Assembly: GCA_033675265.1 (NCBI GenBank)
Contig: JAUJYZ010000472.1
Coordinates: forward strand, 186,001-250,000
Origin: Actinostola sp. cb2023
Lineage: Eukaryota; Cnidaria; Anthozoa; Actiniaria; Actinostolidae
Reading direction: 5' to 3'
Length of the DNA: 64,000 nt
The translations under genes were made by a program, and so were the position numbers. Under the pieces are notes generated by a model, which was given only the letters and a program-made list of their open reading frames with translations, was not told the origin of the DNA and searched no databases. Below, one piece after another: positions 12,017 to 25,477 of the stretch (positions within the stretch are counted from its first letter, which is position 1; every line of letters begins with the position of its first letter).

Positions 12017-12528
12017 GGGTCATATGATAATAATAATAATTATTATTATTAATGAAAATCGCAGAAGTCACTGACGAAGGCTGTTGTGGACTATCAAGTT
12101 GTCTAACTGGAGTACAATAAATATATCAGTAAAACTGTCCTGTTTGTTGATCTCTTCTTGATCTCTTGACCGAGTCAGTCTGATGTCCAGGTATCGTTTA
12201 TATATAGCTAATTGCATAATCGTTGTCGGGTTGAAAATCATCAAAGCTATGACCAAAATGAATTCTGGGAAATTAAAACTCTCAAATAACAGCATCAAAT
12301 CATCGACCTTTTTATCCAGACTTGTAGGATCTTAGTTAAATAGCTCATATATACCTTCAAAACTACGAGAACATTGAATACATCTGCATGTAATGCGGGT
12401 TATGAACTGATTTCCCATCCATCCTTGCGGTCTCAGCTTCTATGATTTATGATTTTCAACCCCACAACGATTGTTCAATTAGCTATATGTTTGTAGAGGC
12501 GATAAGACATCAGTGCATGAAGTGCCAA

Positions 12529-15500
12529 GGGCGTGTATATAACACTGATGACTGATCCACTCTATCGTTACTTCTCTTGTGAATTGTTATCGATTGTTTC
12601 TGGTACGTCCATCAATTGTACATGGTTGCTGTGATGGTACTATTTCAGGGCGTGTATATAACACTGATGACTGATCCACTCTATCGTTAGTTCTCTTGTG
12701 AATTGTTATCGATTGTTTCTGGTACGTCCATCAATTGTACATGGTTGCTGTGATGGTACTATTTCAGGGCGTGTTTATAACACTGATGACTGATCCACTC
12801 TATCGTTAGTTCTCTTGTGAATTGTTATCGATTGTTTCTGGTACGTCTATCAATTGTACATGGTTGCTGTGATGGTACTATATTAACTGATGACTGGTCC
12901 ACTCTATCGTTCTCTTGTGAATTGTTATCGATTGTTTCTGGTACGTCCATCAATTGTACATGGTTGCTGATGGTACTATTTCAGGGCGTGTACATAATAC
13001 TGATGACTGGTCCACTCTATCGTTCGTTCTCTTGTGAATTGTTATCGATTGTTTCTGGTACGTCTATCAATTGTACATGGTTGCTGTGATGGTACTATTT
13101 CAGGGCGTGTACATAATACTGATGACTGGTCCACTATTTCAGGGCGTATACATAATACTGATGACTGGTCCACTCTATCGTTAGTTCTCTTGTGAATTGT
13201 TATCGATTGTTTCTGGTACGTCTATCAATTGTACATGGTTGCTGTGATGGTACTATATTAACTGATGACTGGTCCACTCTATCGTTCTCTTGTGAATTGT
13301 TATCGATTGTTTCTGGTACGTCTATCAATTGTACATGGTTGCTGTGATGGTACTATTTCAGGGCGTGTACATAATACTGATGACTGGTCCACTCTATCGT
13401 TAGTTCTCTTGTGAATTGCTATCGATTGTTTCTGGTACATCTATCAATTGTACATGGTTACTGTGATGGTACTATTTCAGGGCGTGTACATAACACTGAT
13501 GACTGGTCCACTCTATCGTTAGTTCTCTTGTGAATTGTTATCGATTGTTTCTGGTACGTCTATCAATTGTACATGGTTGCTGTGATGGTACTATTTCAGG
13601 GCGTGTACATAATACTGATGACTGGTCCACTCTATCGTTAGTTCTCTTGTGAATTGTTATCGATTGTTTCTGGTACGTCTATCAATTGTACATGGTTGCT
13701 TGCTGTGATGGTACTATTTCAGGACGTGTACATAATACTGATGACTGGTCCACTCTATCGTTCTCTTGTGAATTGTTATCGATTGTTTCTGGTACGTCTA
13801 TCAATTGTACATGGTTGCTGTGATGTACTATGGTACTATAAACTATGACTTAACTGATGACTGGTCCACTCTATCGTTCTCTTGTGAATTGTTATCGATT
13901 GTTTCTGGTACGTCTATCAATTGTACATGGTTGCTGTGATGGTACTATTTCAGGGCGTGTACATAATACTGATGACTGGTCCACTCTATCGTTAGTTCTC
14001 TTGTGAATTGCTATCGATTGTTTCTGGTACGTCTATCAATTGTACATGGTTGCTGTGATGGTACTATTTCAGGGCGTGTACATAATACTGATGACTGGTC
14101 CACTCTATCGTTAGTTCTCTTGTGAATTGTTATCGATTGTTTCTGGTACGTCTATCAATTGTACATGGTTGCTGTGATGGCACTATTTCAGGGCGTGTTT
14201 ATAACACTGATGACTGGTCCACTCTATCGTTAGTTCTCTTGTGAATTGTTATCGATTGTTTCTGGTACGTCTATCAATTGTACATGGTTGCTGTGATGGC
14301 ACTATTTCAGGGCGTGTTTATAACACTGATGACTGGTCCACTCTATCGTTAGTTCTCTTGTGAATTGTTATCGATTGTTTCTGGTACGTCTATCAATTGT
14401 ACATGGTTGCTGTGATGATGGTACTATATTAACTGATGACTGGTCCACTCTCTATCGTTCTCTTCTCTTGTCGAATTGTTATCGATTGTTTCTGGTACGT
14501 CTATCAATTGTACATGGTTGTACATGGTTGCTGTGATGGTACTATTTCAGGGCGTGTTTATAACACTGATGACTGGTCCACTCTATCGTTAGTTCTCTTG
14601 TGAATTGTTATCGATTGTTTCTGGTACGTCTATCAATTGTACATGGTTGCTGTGATGGTACTATATTAACTGATGACTGGTCCACTCTATCGTTCTCTTG
14701 TGAATTGTTATCGATTGTTTCTGGTACGTCTATCAATTGTACATGGTTGCTGTGATGGTACTATTTCAGGGCGTGTACATAATACTGATGACTGGTCCAC
14801 TCTATCGTTAGTTCTCTTGTGAATTGCTATCGTCTATCGATTGTTTCTGGTACATCTATCAATTGTACATGGTTGCTGTGATGGTACTATTTCAGGACGT
14901 GTACATAATACTGATGACTGGTCCACTCTATCGTTCTCTTGTGAATTGTTATCGATTGTTTCTGGTACGTCTATCAATTGTACATGGTTGCTGATGATGG
15001 TACTATTTCAGGGCGTGTACATAATATGATGACTGGTCCACTCTATCGTTAGTTCTCTTGTGAATTGCTATCGATTGTTTCTGGTACGTCTATCAATTGT
15101 ACATGGTTGCTGTGATGGTACTATTTCAGGGCGTGTACATAATACTGATGACTGGTCCACTCTATCGTTAGTTCTCTTGTGAATTGTTATCGATTGTTTC
15201 TGGTACGTCTATCAATTGTACATGGTTGCTGTGATGGTACTATTTCAGGGCGTGTTTATAACACTGATGACTGGTCCACTCTATCGTTAGTTCTCTTGTG
15301 AATTGTTATCGATTGTTTCTGGTACGTCTATCAATTGTACATGGTTGCTGTGATGGTACTATATTAACTGATGACTGGTCCACTCTATCGTTCTCTTGTG
15401 AATTGTTATCGATTGTTTCTGGTACGTCTATCAATTGTACATGGTTGCTGTGATGGTACTATTTCAGGGCGTGTACATAATACTGATGACTGGTCCACTC

Positions 15501-18500
15501 TATCGTTAGTTCTCTTGTGAATTGCTATCGATTGTTTCTGGTACGTCTATCAATTGTACATGGTTGCTGTGATGGTACTATTTCAGGGCGTGTACATAAT
15601 ACTGATGACTGGTCCACTCTATCGTTAGTTCTCTTGTGAATTGTTATCGATTGTTTCTGGTACGTCTATCAATTGTACATGGTTGCTGTGATGGCACTAT
15701 TTCAGGGCGTGTTTATAACACTGATGACTGGTCCACTCTATCGTTAGTTCTCTTGTGAATTGTTATCGATTGTTTCTGGTACGTCTATCAATTGTACATG
15801 GTTGCTGTGATGGCACTATTTCAGGGCGTATTTTTATAACACTGATGACTGGTCCACTCTATCGTTAGTTCTCTTGTGAATTGTTATCGATTGTTTCTGG
15901 TACGTCTATCAATTGTACATGGTTGCTGTGATGGTACTATATTAACTGATGACTGGTCCACTCTATCGTTCTCTTGTGAATTGTTATCGATTGTTTCTGG
16001 TACGTCTATCAATTGTACATGGTTGCTGTGATGGTACTATTTCAGGGCGTGTACATAATACTGATGACTGGTCCACTCTATCGTTAGTTCTCTTGTGAAT
16101 TGCTATCGATTGTTTGTGGTACATCTATCAATTGTACATGGTTACTGTGATGGTACTATTTCAGGGCGTGTACATAACACTGATGACTGGTCCACTCTAT
16201 CGTTAGTTCTCTTGTGAATTGTTATCGATTGTTTCTGGTACGTCTATCAATTGTACATGGTTGCTGTGATGGTACTATTTCAGGGCGTGTACATAACACT
16301 GATGACTGGTCCACTCTATCGTTAGTTCTCTTGTGAATTGTTATCGATTGTTTCTGGTACGTCTATCAATTGTACATGGTTGCTGTGATGGTACTATTTC
16401 AGGACGTGTACATAATACTGATGACTGGTCCACTCTATCGTTCTCTTGTGAATTGTTATCGATTGTTTCTGGTACGTCTATCAATTGTACATGGTTGCTG
16501 TGATGGTACTATTTCAGGGCGTGTACATAATACTGATGACTGGTCCACTCTATCGTTAGTTCTCTTGTGAATTGCTATCGATTGTTTCTGGTACGTCTAT
16601 CAATTGTACATGGTTGCTGTGATGGTACTATTTCAGGGCGTGTACATAATACTGATGACTGGTCCACTCTATCGTTAGTTCTCTTGTGAATTGTTATCGA
16701 TTGTTTCTGGTACGTCTATCAATTGTACATGGTTGCTGTGATGGCACTATTTCAGGGCGTGTTTATAACACTGATGACTGGTCCACTCTATCGTTAGTTC
16801 TCTTGTGAATTGTTATCGATTGTTTCTGGTACGTCTATCAATTGTACATGGTTGCTGTGATGGCACTATTTCAGGGCGTGTTTATAACACTGATGACTGG
16901 TCCACTCTATCGTTAGTTCTCTTGTGAATTGTTATCGATTGTTTCTGGTACGTCTATCAATTGTACATGGTTGCTGTGATGGTACTATATTAACTGATGA
17001 CTGGTCCACTCTATCGTTCTCTTGTGAATTGTTATCGATTGTTTCTGGTACGTCTATCAATTGTACATGGTTGCTGTGATGGTACTATTTCAGGGCGTGT
17101 ACATAATACTGATGACTGGTCCACTCTATCGTTAGTTCTCTTGTGAATTGCTATCGATTGTTTGTGGTACATCTATCAATTGTACATGGTTACTGTGATG
17201 GTACTATTTCAGGGCGTGTACATAACACTGATGACTGGTCCACTCTATCGTTAGTTCTCTTGTGAATTGTTATCGATTGTTTCTGGTACGTCTATCAATT
17301 GTACATGGTTGCTGTGATGGTACTATTTCAGGGCGTGTACATAATACTGATGACTGGTCCACTCTATCGTTAGTTCTCTTGTGAATTGTTATCGATTGTT
17401 TCTGGTACGTCTATCAATTGTACATGGTTGCTGTGATGGTACTATTTCAGGACGTGTACATAATACTGATGACTGGTCCACTCTATCGTTCTCTTGTGAA
17501 TTGTTATCGATTGTTTCTGGTACGTCTATCAATTGTACATGGTTGCTGTGATGGTACTATTTCAGGGCGTGTACATAATACTGATGACTGGTCCACTCTA
17601 TCGTTAGTTCTCTTGTGAATTGCTATCGATTGTTTCTGGTACGTCTATCAATTGTACATGGTTGCTGTGATGGTACTATTTCAGGGCGTGTACATAATAC
17701 TGATGACTGGTCCACTCTATCGTTAGTTCTCTTGTGAATTGTTATCGATTGTTTCTGGTACGTCTATCAATTGTACATGGTTGCTGTGATGGCACTATTT
17801 CAGGGCGTGTTTATAACACTGATGACTGGTCCACTCTATCGTTAGTTCTCTTGTGAATTGTTATCGATTGTTTCTGGTACGTCTATCAATTGTACATGGT
17901 TGCTGTGATGGTACTATTTCAGGACGTGTACATAATACTGATGACTGGTCCACTCTATCGTTCTCTTGTGAATTGTTATCGATTGTTTCTGGTACGTCTA
18001 TCAATTGTACATGGTTGCTGTGATGGTACTATTTCAGGGCGTGTACATAATACTGATGACTGGTCCACTCTATCGTTAGTTCTCTTGTGAATTGCTATCG
18101 ATTGTTTCTGGTACATCTATCAATTGTACATGGTTACTTACTGTGATGGTACTATTTCAGGGCGTGTACATAACACTGATGACTGGTCCACTCTATCGTT
18201 AGTTCTCTTGTGAATTGTTATCGATTGTTTCTGGTACGTCTATCAATTGTACATGGTTGCTGTGATGGTACTATTTCAGGACGTGTACATAATACTGATG
18301 ACTGGTCCACTCTATCGTTCTCTTGTGAATTGTTATCGATTGTTTCTGGTACGTCTATCAATTGTACATGGTTGCTGTGATGGTACTATTTCAGGGCGTG
18401 TACATAATACTGATGACTGGTCCACTCTATCGTTAGTTCTCTTGTGAATTGTTATCGATTGTTTCTGGTACGTCTATCAATTGTACATGGTTGCTGTGAT

Positions 18501-18687
18501 GGCACTATTTCAGGGCGTGTTTATAACACTGATGACTGGTCCACTCTATCGTTAGTTCTCTTGTGAATTGTTATCGATTGTTTCTGGTACGTCTATCAAT
18601 TGTACATGGTTGCTGTGATGGTACTATTTCAGGGCGTGTACATAATACTGATGATTGGTCCACTCTATCGTTAGTTCTCTTGTGAAG
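12529..18687 (+). repeat. 119-bp satellite, about 52 units, with higher-order structure
   Basis: The consensus unit contains ACTGATGACTGGTCCACTCT, ATTGTTATCGATTGTTTCTG, GTACGTCTATCAATTGTACA and GTACTATTTCAGGGCGTG. A shortened variant has ATATTAACTGATG and lacks TTAG. Variants recur in the same order, so blocks such as 16370, 17418, 17890 and 18247 start identical 66-codon reading frames. The first units carry ACTGATCC instead of ACTGGTCC, suggesting an older edge at the left. No gene or promoter motif was seen inside. Confidence 0.97.
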
Positions 18688-18801
18688 TGACATTCAAAAT
18701 AAGATGCCCGAATTTTTTGTCGGGAATTTGGGAAGAAAGACTTGGTAAACAGTATCTCCCATTGTGAGTCAAGGGTGACTAACTTAATTGAATTAGGTGT
18801 A

Positions 18802-19019
18802 CACCTATTTCAAAAAACGTTGGCATCTGAAATCTGAATCTGAAATCTGAATCTGTGACCTAAAAACACTCGTAGCCACACTATTCGCCAACGCAGGTCT
18901 TCGCCTAAAGGTCGTGTAGGCATATTCCAGTAATTACAAGATAGATCACAACTTATACCCACAATAATAATAAGATTTCAGATTCAGATTTCAGATGCCA
19001 ACGTTTTTTGAAATAGGTG
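18802..19019. mobile_element. 218-bp TA-flanked MITE, TIR CACCTATTTCAAAAAACGTTG
   Basis: TA + CACCTATTTCAAAAAACGTT at the left and AACGTTTTTTGAAATAGGTG + TA at the right, with CTGAAATCTGAATCTGAAAT repeats in the arms. Close relative of the element at 2536. It starts just after the end of the 119-bp satellite. Confidence 0.85.
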
Positions 19020-19228
19020 TATATTTCAATAAACGTTGATCATGGATGATCTGAAATGGATGATCTGAAATAAAGAGGAATTGTGGGTGGTTTATAGTAA
19101 TTCGTATGAAATTGCAAGTGTCAAAATTTCTTATGAGATCTATGTAAATTTAAAAACTGCAGCTCGTACCCACAATTCCTCTCCATTTCAGATCGTCCAT
19201 GATCAACGTTTATTGAAATGTAGGTGTA
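19020..19228. mobile_element. adjacent palindromic MITE, TATTTCAATAAACGTTGATC
   Basis: Arms TTTCAATAAACGTTGATCAT and its complement, each followed by GGATGATCTGAAATGG-type sequence. A direct TAGGTGTA lies on both sides (about 19014 and 19219), so it may be an 8-bp duplication. Confidence 0.65.
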
Positions 19229-19234
19229 CAGTGT

Positions 19235-21320
19235 GTTGCCCTAAATACCGGCCGTACCCTAATCCGGCCATTTTAACTTTAAAGCGCTGTGATTTCTCGT
19301 ATATTTCAAAAAATGACAAACAAGATAATCATATGAATTATTGATGAGTTTAGGTTTATTAACTGCTGTTGTGGGATTCCTGACCGCTTTTTAGGCGGGA
19401 CATAGCGTAAAATGAAAGGTCACTTCCGGTGTATTTCCTAATTTGCATATTATCTTGTGGTCCGGCAAATTTCAAGTTTCAAGCTCATTAACTCCGACAT
19501 TTTACAGTAAACACGCGTGCAGCCGTACTTTCATAAATTTATAGCAAGATAACAGCACGTATCGAAGAAAACTTAACATCGGAAAATAAAATTATTACGA
19601 CATTAAAACAACTTAATTTAATCCGTACCTCTGAAATGTTTGTCTATCCAGCGATTTTCTAAGAAAACCAGCTTCTTGTGCTTTACGAACGTCCACAATA
19701 AAATACTTAACATCGGAAATCTGATGTACTTCTACAGCCATTTCAGAGACTTGTATTCGTTTGCCAATAAAATAAGCGTATCATGCGATTTTTCAAGCTT
19801 TTTTGTGGTCGCTGTATACGGACAGAACGCCAAATTGCCCAAGTTCGCGAACATTTTTCTCTTGCCAGAACTGGCAGAAGGCTTTCTTCGTCTGCCATAT
19901 TGGATAATATAGTAGCCAGGCCTCTGTTCCACAGGGAAACCAAGTTTTCTGGACCCAGACTCCCTTAGATAATCGATTAAATTTGACTGAAAAAGGCTGA
20001 GAATCAAGAGGATTGGCCGAATGGGGACTGGGCCCTAATTTAAAAAATTCTCGCGGGATCTTGCGATTTCTGCCTCGGAAAAATACATAAACACGGTCTT
20101 TTGGGGGGGAAATACAGGATTGTTTTTCATTATGTTTTTAAATTATTGAAATGTTTTATTTTTGTCATTCAACCAAAAACGTGGTCATGACCTGATTTCT
20201 TGGGCAATTTTACGCTATGAATTCAAATGTGTTTTACAGTGCGACTACACCAACCAAGGCCACCCAAACAAATTTTGAATCAAATTTTCTAATCACATTT
20301 GTGACGCTGAATAACAGAATGATGTCGAATTCTACAATTTAAACTGTTTCTTGTTCACTCTTGATCATATACATACACATATAAAGTAAATATATATGCT
20401 TTTAAAGCGAAATTTTGAACATTTGTGCAGATTCTATTGTTTAAATACTCAATTGTGATTGGATAATTTGTATGAAAATTTGTTTGGGTGGCCTTGGTTG
20501 GTGTAGTCACACTGTAAAAGTAGGTAAAACAATCGCTTCAGTAATTTTCGTGCATCTTAAGTCATGCGGGCAAAGTCTTTAAACATTTCCTCGTAAGTTA
20601 TGGAGCGTAAACAGATTATATTTGGCAGAAATACGACGCTAATCAGTAGCTTTGGACACAAAGAAAAAGAATCATGAACGGCTTAAATAAACGGAAGTTC
20701 AGGTCAGGTGAAATTACGTGCATATTTTGGTAGGTATGCCTAAATCCGGCCACAAATCACATAAAAAACAGAGCGGGAAAAGTGGCCGGATTACCTGAAA
20801 CCATAGTTATTAACTATGCTGAAACAGAAGCCCGAGTTTTCCGGAATTCTAACTTTCCGATCGGAAATACACATACAACTTGATTTTCAAAGCGGAATTT
20901 CCAGTTTTTCCGGGTAAATGGTTAGCACCCCAGATGTCATTGCGGGTGCGGTTCCCAATGAAGTAGAGGAGGGTCTTTTTTCGGTCTTTTTAAAATTTAT
21001 CTTTACAATCTTTTCATGTAGAATGACTTAAAAAGTCCTTTATTATAGCAATGCGGAAAAAAAATAGTTAAAATGATGGAAGATAATGTAAAACTTACCG
21101 AGCAATTCCTGCTTATTTATGACCGGAATTTAGGGCAACCTGGCCGAACTTAGGGCATCTACCTGGATCAATATTTTTGAATATAACAAGCTCAATGTTG
21201 AAGTGAAACAAATGTCAATTTGTGGACTGATTTTTAGACCGCTCAGTACTATTTTCCTAAAGAAAGATACAGCGATTAATGCAAAAAGCGGCCGGATTTA
21301 GGGTAGCCTGTGCACAGGCT
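19235..21320. repeat. long inverted-repeat element around CCTAAATCCGGCC words
   Basis: Left TTGCCCTAAATACCGGCCGT and right GCGGCCGGATTTAGGGTAGC, with further GGCCGGATTACC and TAGGGCAACCTGGCCG copies inside. The TA-flanked MITE at 20237 is nested in it. The ORFs at 19640-20007 overlap on both strands and look spurious. Confidence 0.55.
20237..20514. mobile_element. 278-bp Tc1/mariner-type MITE, TA-flanked
   Basis: TA then CAGTGCGACTACACCAACCA, ending in the near-complement TGGTTGGTGTAGTCACACTG then TA. The TIRs extend through GGCCACCCAAACAAATTTT. No coding sequence. Confidence 0.85.
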
Positions 21321-21353
21321 CTCCAAGGGAAGTGATGTTTGACTCTCGATTGT

Positions 21354-22795
21354 TTAACCCTTTGACACCCAGAGATATTTAGCGATTTTCTTGACCAAAT
21401 GACGCCGTAGGAAATTTCGATTCCATATAAGGGGTTTCCATGGAAATCTTGACAGTTCATAATGTCCGTGGGCTCACGTTCTCAGATGATCTTTCTCTCG
21501 TGGCTGAATGTCCTGTAGGCTGGCAGTTTATCTGCCTCAAGAAGGCCTATTTTGCACTTTAGAGTCTTTTATAACCAATATTCACCACAGAAGCCTCCAG
21601 AACAGCATCATTAAGCTTGACTGGCGTGGTAGAGACCATTCTCCTGGAAGAAAGCAGGAGGAAGATGCGAATTCACAACAAAGAATTGGCAGTCGATTAT
21701 CCAAATTCCAAAATGGCGGACTGAAGAGTGAATTCGTGTCGCGTTCTATTCTGTGTTGGATTCCGGGACCTACTAAGGCTGTTTTGGCGACTTTCGACTT
21801 GTAAAGAATGCAACCGTTTTTACCACCGCACTCTTTCCCTCCCATATCAACCATAACAGCCCTCTTCAACTCTAGATTCAATTGTCTTATCTGCTTATTT
21901 TATCTTCTGCCACCTTTAGCACCAAATCTATTTGTCATCCTTTTGTCTACCAAACCAAACACTCTCTACCCCCATCCCCACACACATAATTTCTCCTTTG
22001 TCTATTTTAAAGTCTCTTCCGTTTCCCCCTCTTTTCTTTCTCTCTTTCACCTTCCACTATACATCCAAGCCTCCCACCTTACAATTCTCTATTCCCCCAT
22101 TTCCTCTAGCCCCTTTCTAACACCCCAAGTAGATTCCCACACTCCACTCCACTTCCCCTCACTCACACCCTCCAGTTGAAAGCCTCACATTCAACTTACC
22201 CTTTTTCCCTCACCCCACATCTCCCCTGCTCTTTGATATCCCAACCCACCATTCCAACTCTCCCTCTCCAACACTGGTCCGAATACCTTGCAAAACCCAT
22301 CGCTCTGGCCTAACCAGTCGATCATCAAAAATGCTGTGTTTCCCGCTCACGTTGTTCTAGGATTACCCGTGATACATTGCGGGTCGTATGTTCGAATAAC
22401 ACAGGGATCCTGAAATAGTCGAATTGAAATGGCTGTTGCTTGGCGAGTTAAGAAAGAGACAGGGAAAAATTAACGAACATATCAAGAAGAAAGATGGAAG
22501 TTTGCTGAGAAAGTGGCGTTTCGTTTCGCAATGATGTATTTTGGAAGAAAATACAAGTCAAATGTCGTTCATTTTCGAGTTGTGAAATTGCGTCAAAAAC
22601 GCATATTTTTGATATCTATGAAAAACAAATTGAACTAATGACAGTTTACTTGAGGTTAAAATTTGAAGAGTTATTTAGTTGTCACTAATAACTGGCCATG
22701 AGATCGATGTTGCGAAAATTCAGAAAGTTAGAATTTTTCAAAGCAGTATCGATTTTTACGGGCGGTTTCGGGCGCCGTGGGAGTCAAAGGGTTAA
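21354..22795. mobile_element. piggyBac-like non-autonomous element, TTAA / CCCTTTGAC
   Basis: Edges TTAACCCTTTGACACCC (21354) and GGGAGTCAAAGGGTTAA (to 22795); a CCCTTTGAC-type tip next to TTAA is typical of piggyBac-like elements. The interior has a block shared with 63098-64000 (GGAAATTTCGATTCCATATA; GATGGAAGTTTGCTGAGAAA) and a 420-bp pyrimidine-rich stretch (21880-22300). Short frames such as LRKRQGKINEHIKKKDG (about 22450) are shared by both copies but interrupted. Confidence 0.72.
21880..22300 (+). repeat. pyrimidine-rich tract
   Basis: About 420 bp strongly biased to C and T on the plus strand, within the piggyBac-like element and absent from its second copy. The Pro/Ser/Leu-rich ORFs here (21808-22179) reflect composition. 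Confidence 0.7.
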
Positions 22796-23585
22796 TCTTC
22801 AAGTTGAATGAATGATACGGAAAAGAGGGTAATTACAGTCCAATGTAATACCATTATAGTGCAATTAGTTCCCGAGGGGTACTCCCATATACACACATGT
22901 ATATAAGTACGATAAGTACACATATAGATGCTGCAGGACAGGGTTGAATTCATGGCAATTTCTATGGATCAAGCACTACCCAGAAATGAATAGAAAGGTA
23001 CTAACTTTTAAGATTCGTTTATCCTTAATCAATAAAACCGCTACACTCCCGGGGTACATGCATCTCATTTTCTCCGGCTTCATTTTGCTATTCACAAATG
23101 CTGCAAAAACATCATATACTATACTAAACAATACTGACACATCCTCTAATTTCAAGATAATTCAATAATAAATCGAAACAGAAAATCAGTATATTTCTAC
23201 AGACTATAGAAACAGTAGCCTAACATTGCACATTGCCTATTACAGCACTTTTGTCTTGTACCGATGGTCAATACAATGTATGCTCACAATAACCTCAGCA
23301 GTTGTTTATAAAGCATTATACAGGTGTTGTCATATGCTCGCTGCAACTCTAAAGTGATAAACTTGATGCACTGAAGGTGCTATATTAGAGCTAAGCTCTG
23401 GCTAATTTGCTTCTTTACTCCTTATCATACTTATTTTGTGCACTACTACTCTATAACTCATAGAACTGTTGGCAAGCGTTTACACTACGAAATAAACATA
23501 TAAACATATAAACACAAGCATTAGTAAAAACAAGCATGGTCCTTGATCTCATGCCTGTGCCTTGTCAATTCACTATACAAATGTG

Positions 23586-24633
23586 ACCAGATTGATTCTG
23601 GCAGCAGATTCGACCAGCAGCAGATTGGAAGCAGCAGATTGGGATTGACGTCATTTTGACGTCACAGATTTCAGAATCTGCTGCTGGCTTGACAGCAGAT
23701 TCACTGAGCAGGGGTAGGGAAGGGAATATGATTGTTTAACAGTTTGTACTGCAAACGAACGCTAAGAATAGATTCAGCGTTGGAAACGGGTGATAAACAT
23801 TACAAACTAGAGCGCAAGCACTAAATCCATGAAACAAAATCAAAGTTGTTACTGCGTAATAGTTTTTATTTAGCGACTATTTAGTCGCTATCATCCAACC
23901 AGAACATTCTTTTTTAGATTTCAATACACAAGAGACATCAAATACACAATAGACTTGCTGTTGATTATGACTTTGCTGATCAGAAGCCTTTATTCAAGAT
24001 CATGTTATGGTTGGATGATAGTGGCTAAATAGTCGCTAAATAAAAACTATTTGGCAGTAACAACTTTGATGTTATTTCATGGTTTTAGTGCTTGCGCTCT
24101 AGTGCCGCGGAGGCAAAATAGACACAATATATAAAGTAACTCAATGTGATGTGGATGGGCTTCCTAATAGCTGTATTAAATTTGTACATGACAACTGAGC
24201 TAACCATATCAAAGCAAACCACTGGTCTGCGTACTTGGTTGCATTTGAATGACCTTAGACAACCAGTAACGCAACACTGGATGTGTGATTACACAATAAA
24301 TGTATGTCAGTTATCAATGCTCAAACAAAGACAATCAAACATAACACGTGATGTCAAGTATTAAAATATTTAAAATTCGTATTAGAATTACTTATTAGGC
24401 TCCTTCCACACTGTTTATGTTGTTCATGTTTGGAGTCTCCAGTATTGAAAGGTTAAAAGGTTTGAGCTGGCGTTTTTGTCTTGTTGTCGTTCTTCCCTTC
24501 CCTACCCCTGCTCAGTGAATCTGCTGTCAAGCCAGCAGCAGATTCTGAAATCTGTGACGTCAAAATGACGTCAATCCGAATCTGCTGCTGCCAATCTGCT
24601 GCTGGTCGAATCTGCTGCCAGAATCAATCTGGT
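23586..24633. mobile_element. 1,048-bp foldback rich in GCAGCAGATT words, TSD ACAAATGTG
   Basis: Termini ACCAGATTGATTCTGGCAGC and its complement. The TIRs are about 170 bp and packed with CAGCAGATT repeats plus TGACGTCA-type palindromes. Flanked by ACAAATGTG at 23577-23585 and 24634-24642 (the match can be extended to 11 bp if the terminal bases are assigned differently). A second inverted pair lies inside: TTTTTATTTAGCGACTATTT at about 23866 and its complement at about 24040. Confidence 0.82.
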
Positions 24634-25194
24634 ACAAATGTGAGCATGAAAAAGCATCAACACAACTAGGATTGAGTACACTATACATGTACTGTATGTG
24701 TTCTAGCTGACGGCACAATGCTTGCATATGGTGCTGTGTTTACCTCACAGTGTGGTCAATTCATAAATTGAAATAACACTTCTTTCCAGAGTTATTAAAT
24801 GAGTATTAGAAATTTTCAGTCCACACTACAATTATTTTCTTTCTATTACAGTAGTCAATAATCTTCTTCTTTGACAAGGTTAAATTACATAGTTATACAG
24901 ATTGCTTGCTATTACAGTACATCACATCAAAGCTTTCATAACCTCTTCTCAAACTTCCAGTAGGATTGATTGGTTGTTAGCCTGGGAATGCATTACGTAG
25001 AGCTGCAGTACGTATTACCTGCAGACACTGGATAGACATGTCATACCTGATGATATTCAAAATGCTATCCACTCTACTGGTACGTGTCTTCTTCCTGAAT
25101 ATGCCTTACAATTACAGTCAGATCTTATCTTTCAAGGAATATCACTTCAGTGTTATGATACAAAGTACAAAATATACAGGAGTGAGTTTGTTTG

Positions 25195-25477
25195 TTATGT
25201 TTCCTCGTTGCCAGAATCTTCACTATATTCCATACAATCATCGTCGTCATCAAAATCATTCATATCATCACCATAATCATCATCATAAAAGTCAGTAAAG
25301 TCATCACTCTCTGACTTAGTTGGTTTTGATTTGATACAGTATTCTTGTACAGTTGTTGGAACATGGATGCCATCCTTTTCGGCATCTAGTCTTGAGCGTT
25401 GAACTTGTTTTCTTGAAAATAGTAAGAAATCCACATCAGCATTTAATCTCTGTGATTTTATTCTAACCCAAGTCACA
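25195..25477 (-). CDS. putative terminal exon with acidic tail, unrecognised gene
   Basis: An open frame of about 94 codons reading VTWVRIKSQRLNADVDF near its start and ending in a strongly acidic tail with two runs of Asp (YDDDYGDD, then FDDDDD) and EDSGNEET before a stop. It is preceded on the minus strand by a convincing acceptor, a pyrimidine-rich stretch ending in CTAG at about 25478-25495. That makes it more likely an internal or last exon than a self-standing gene. Codon use is mixed and non-repetitive, unlike the microsatellite ORFs nearby. Upstream exons would lie at higher coordinates, where a TTAA-flanked inverted-repeat element begins at 25701. I do not recognise the family. A chance ORF across an ATC-type repeat (the Asp run) is the alternative. 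Confidence 0.45.

Larger units (their letters stand above)
10490..12060 (-). repeat. dispersed composite repeat copy A (TCATATGACC family)
   Basis: Sequence with CCATATGAAAGGGTCATATG (complement), GACAACAATCGGGGCCGGGC and CCAATCACGTGACTTTTTCC is repeated, inverted, at 44640-45700 and partly at 28845-29985. It acts as the target of the 11197 insertion; the other copies are used here as unoccupied sites. Confidence 0.8.

Noticed and set aside
16370..18447. Four identical 66-codon ORFs
   Set aside because: Identical because they start in identical satellite units; no independent coding evidence.
12529..18687. CRISPR-like appearance of regular repeats
   Set aside because: Units are contiguous with no unique spacers; eukaryotic satellite, no Cas genes.
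21808..22179. 123-codon Pro/Ser/Leu-rich ORF
   Set aside because: Low-complexity pyrimidine tract inside a piggyBac-like element.
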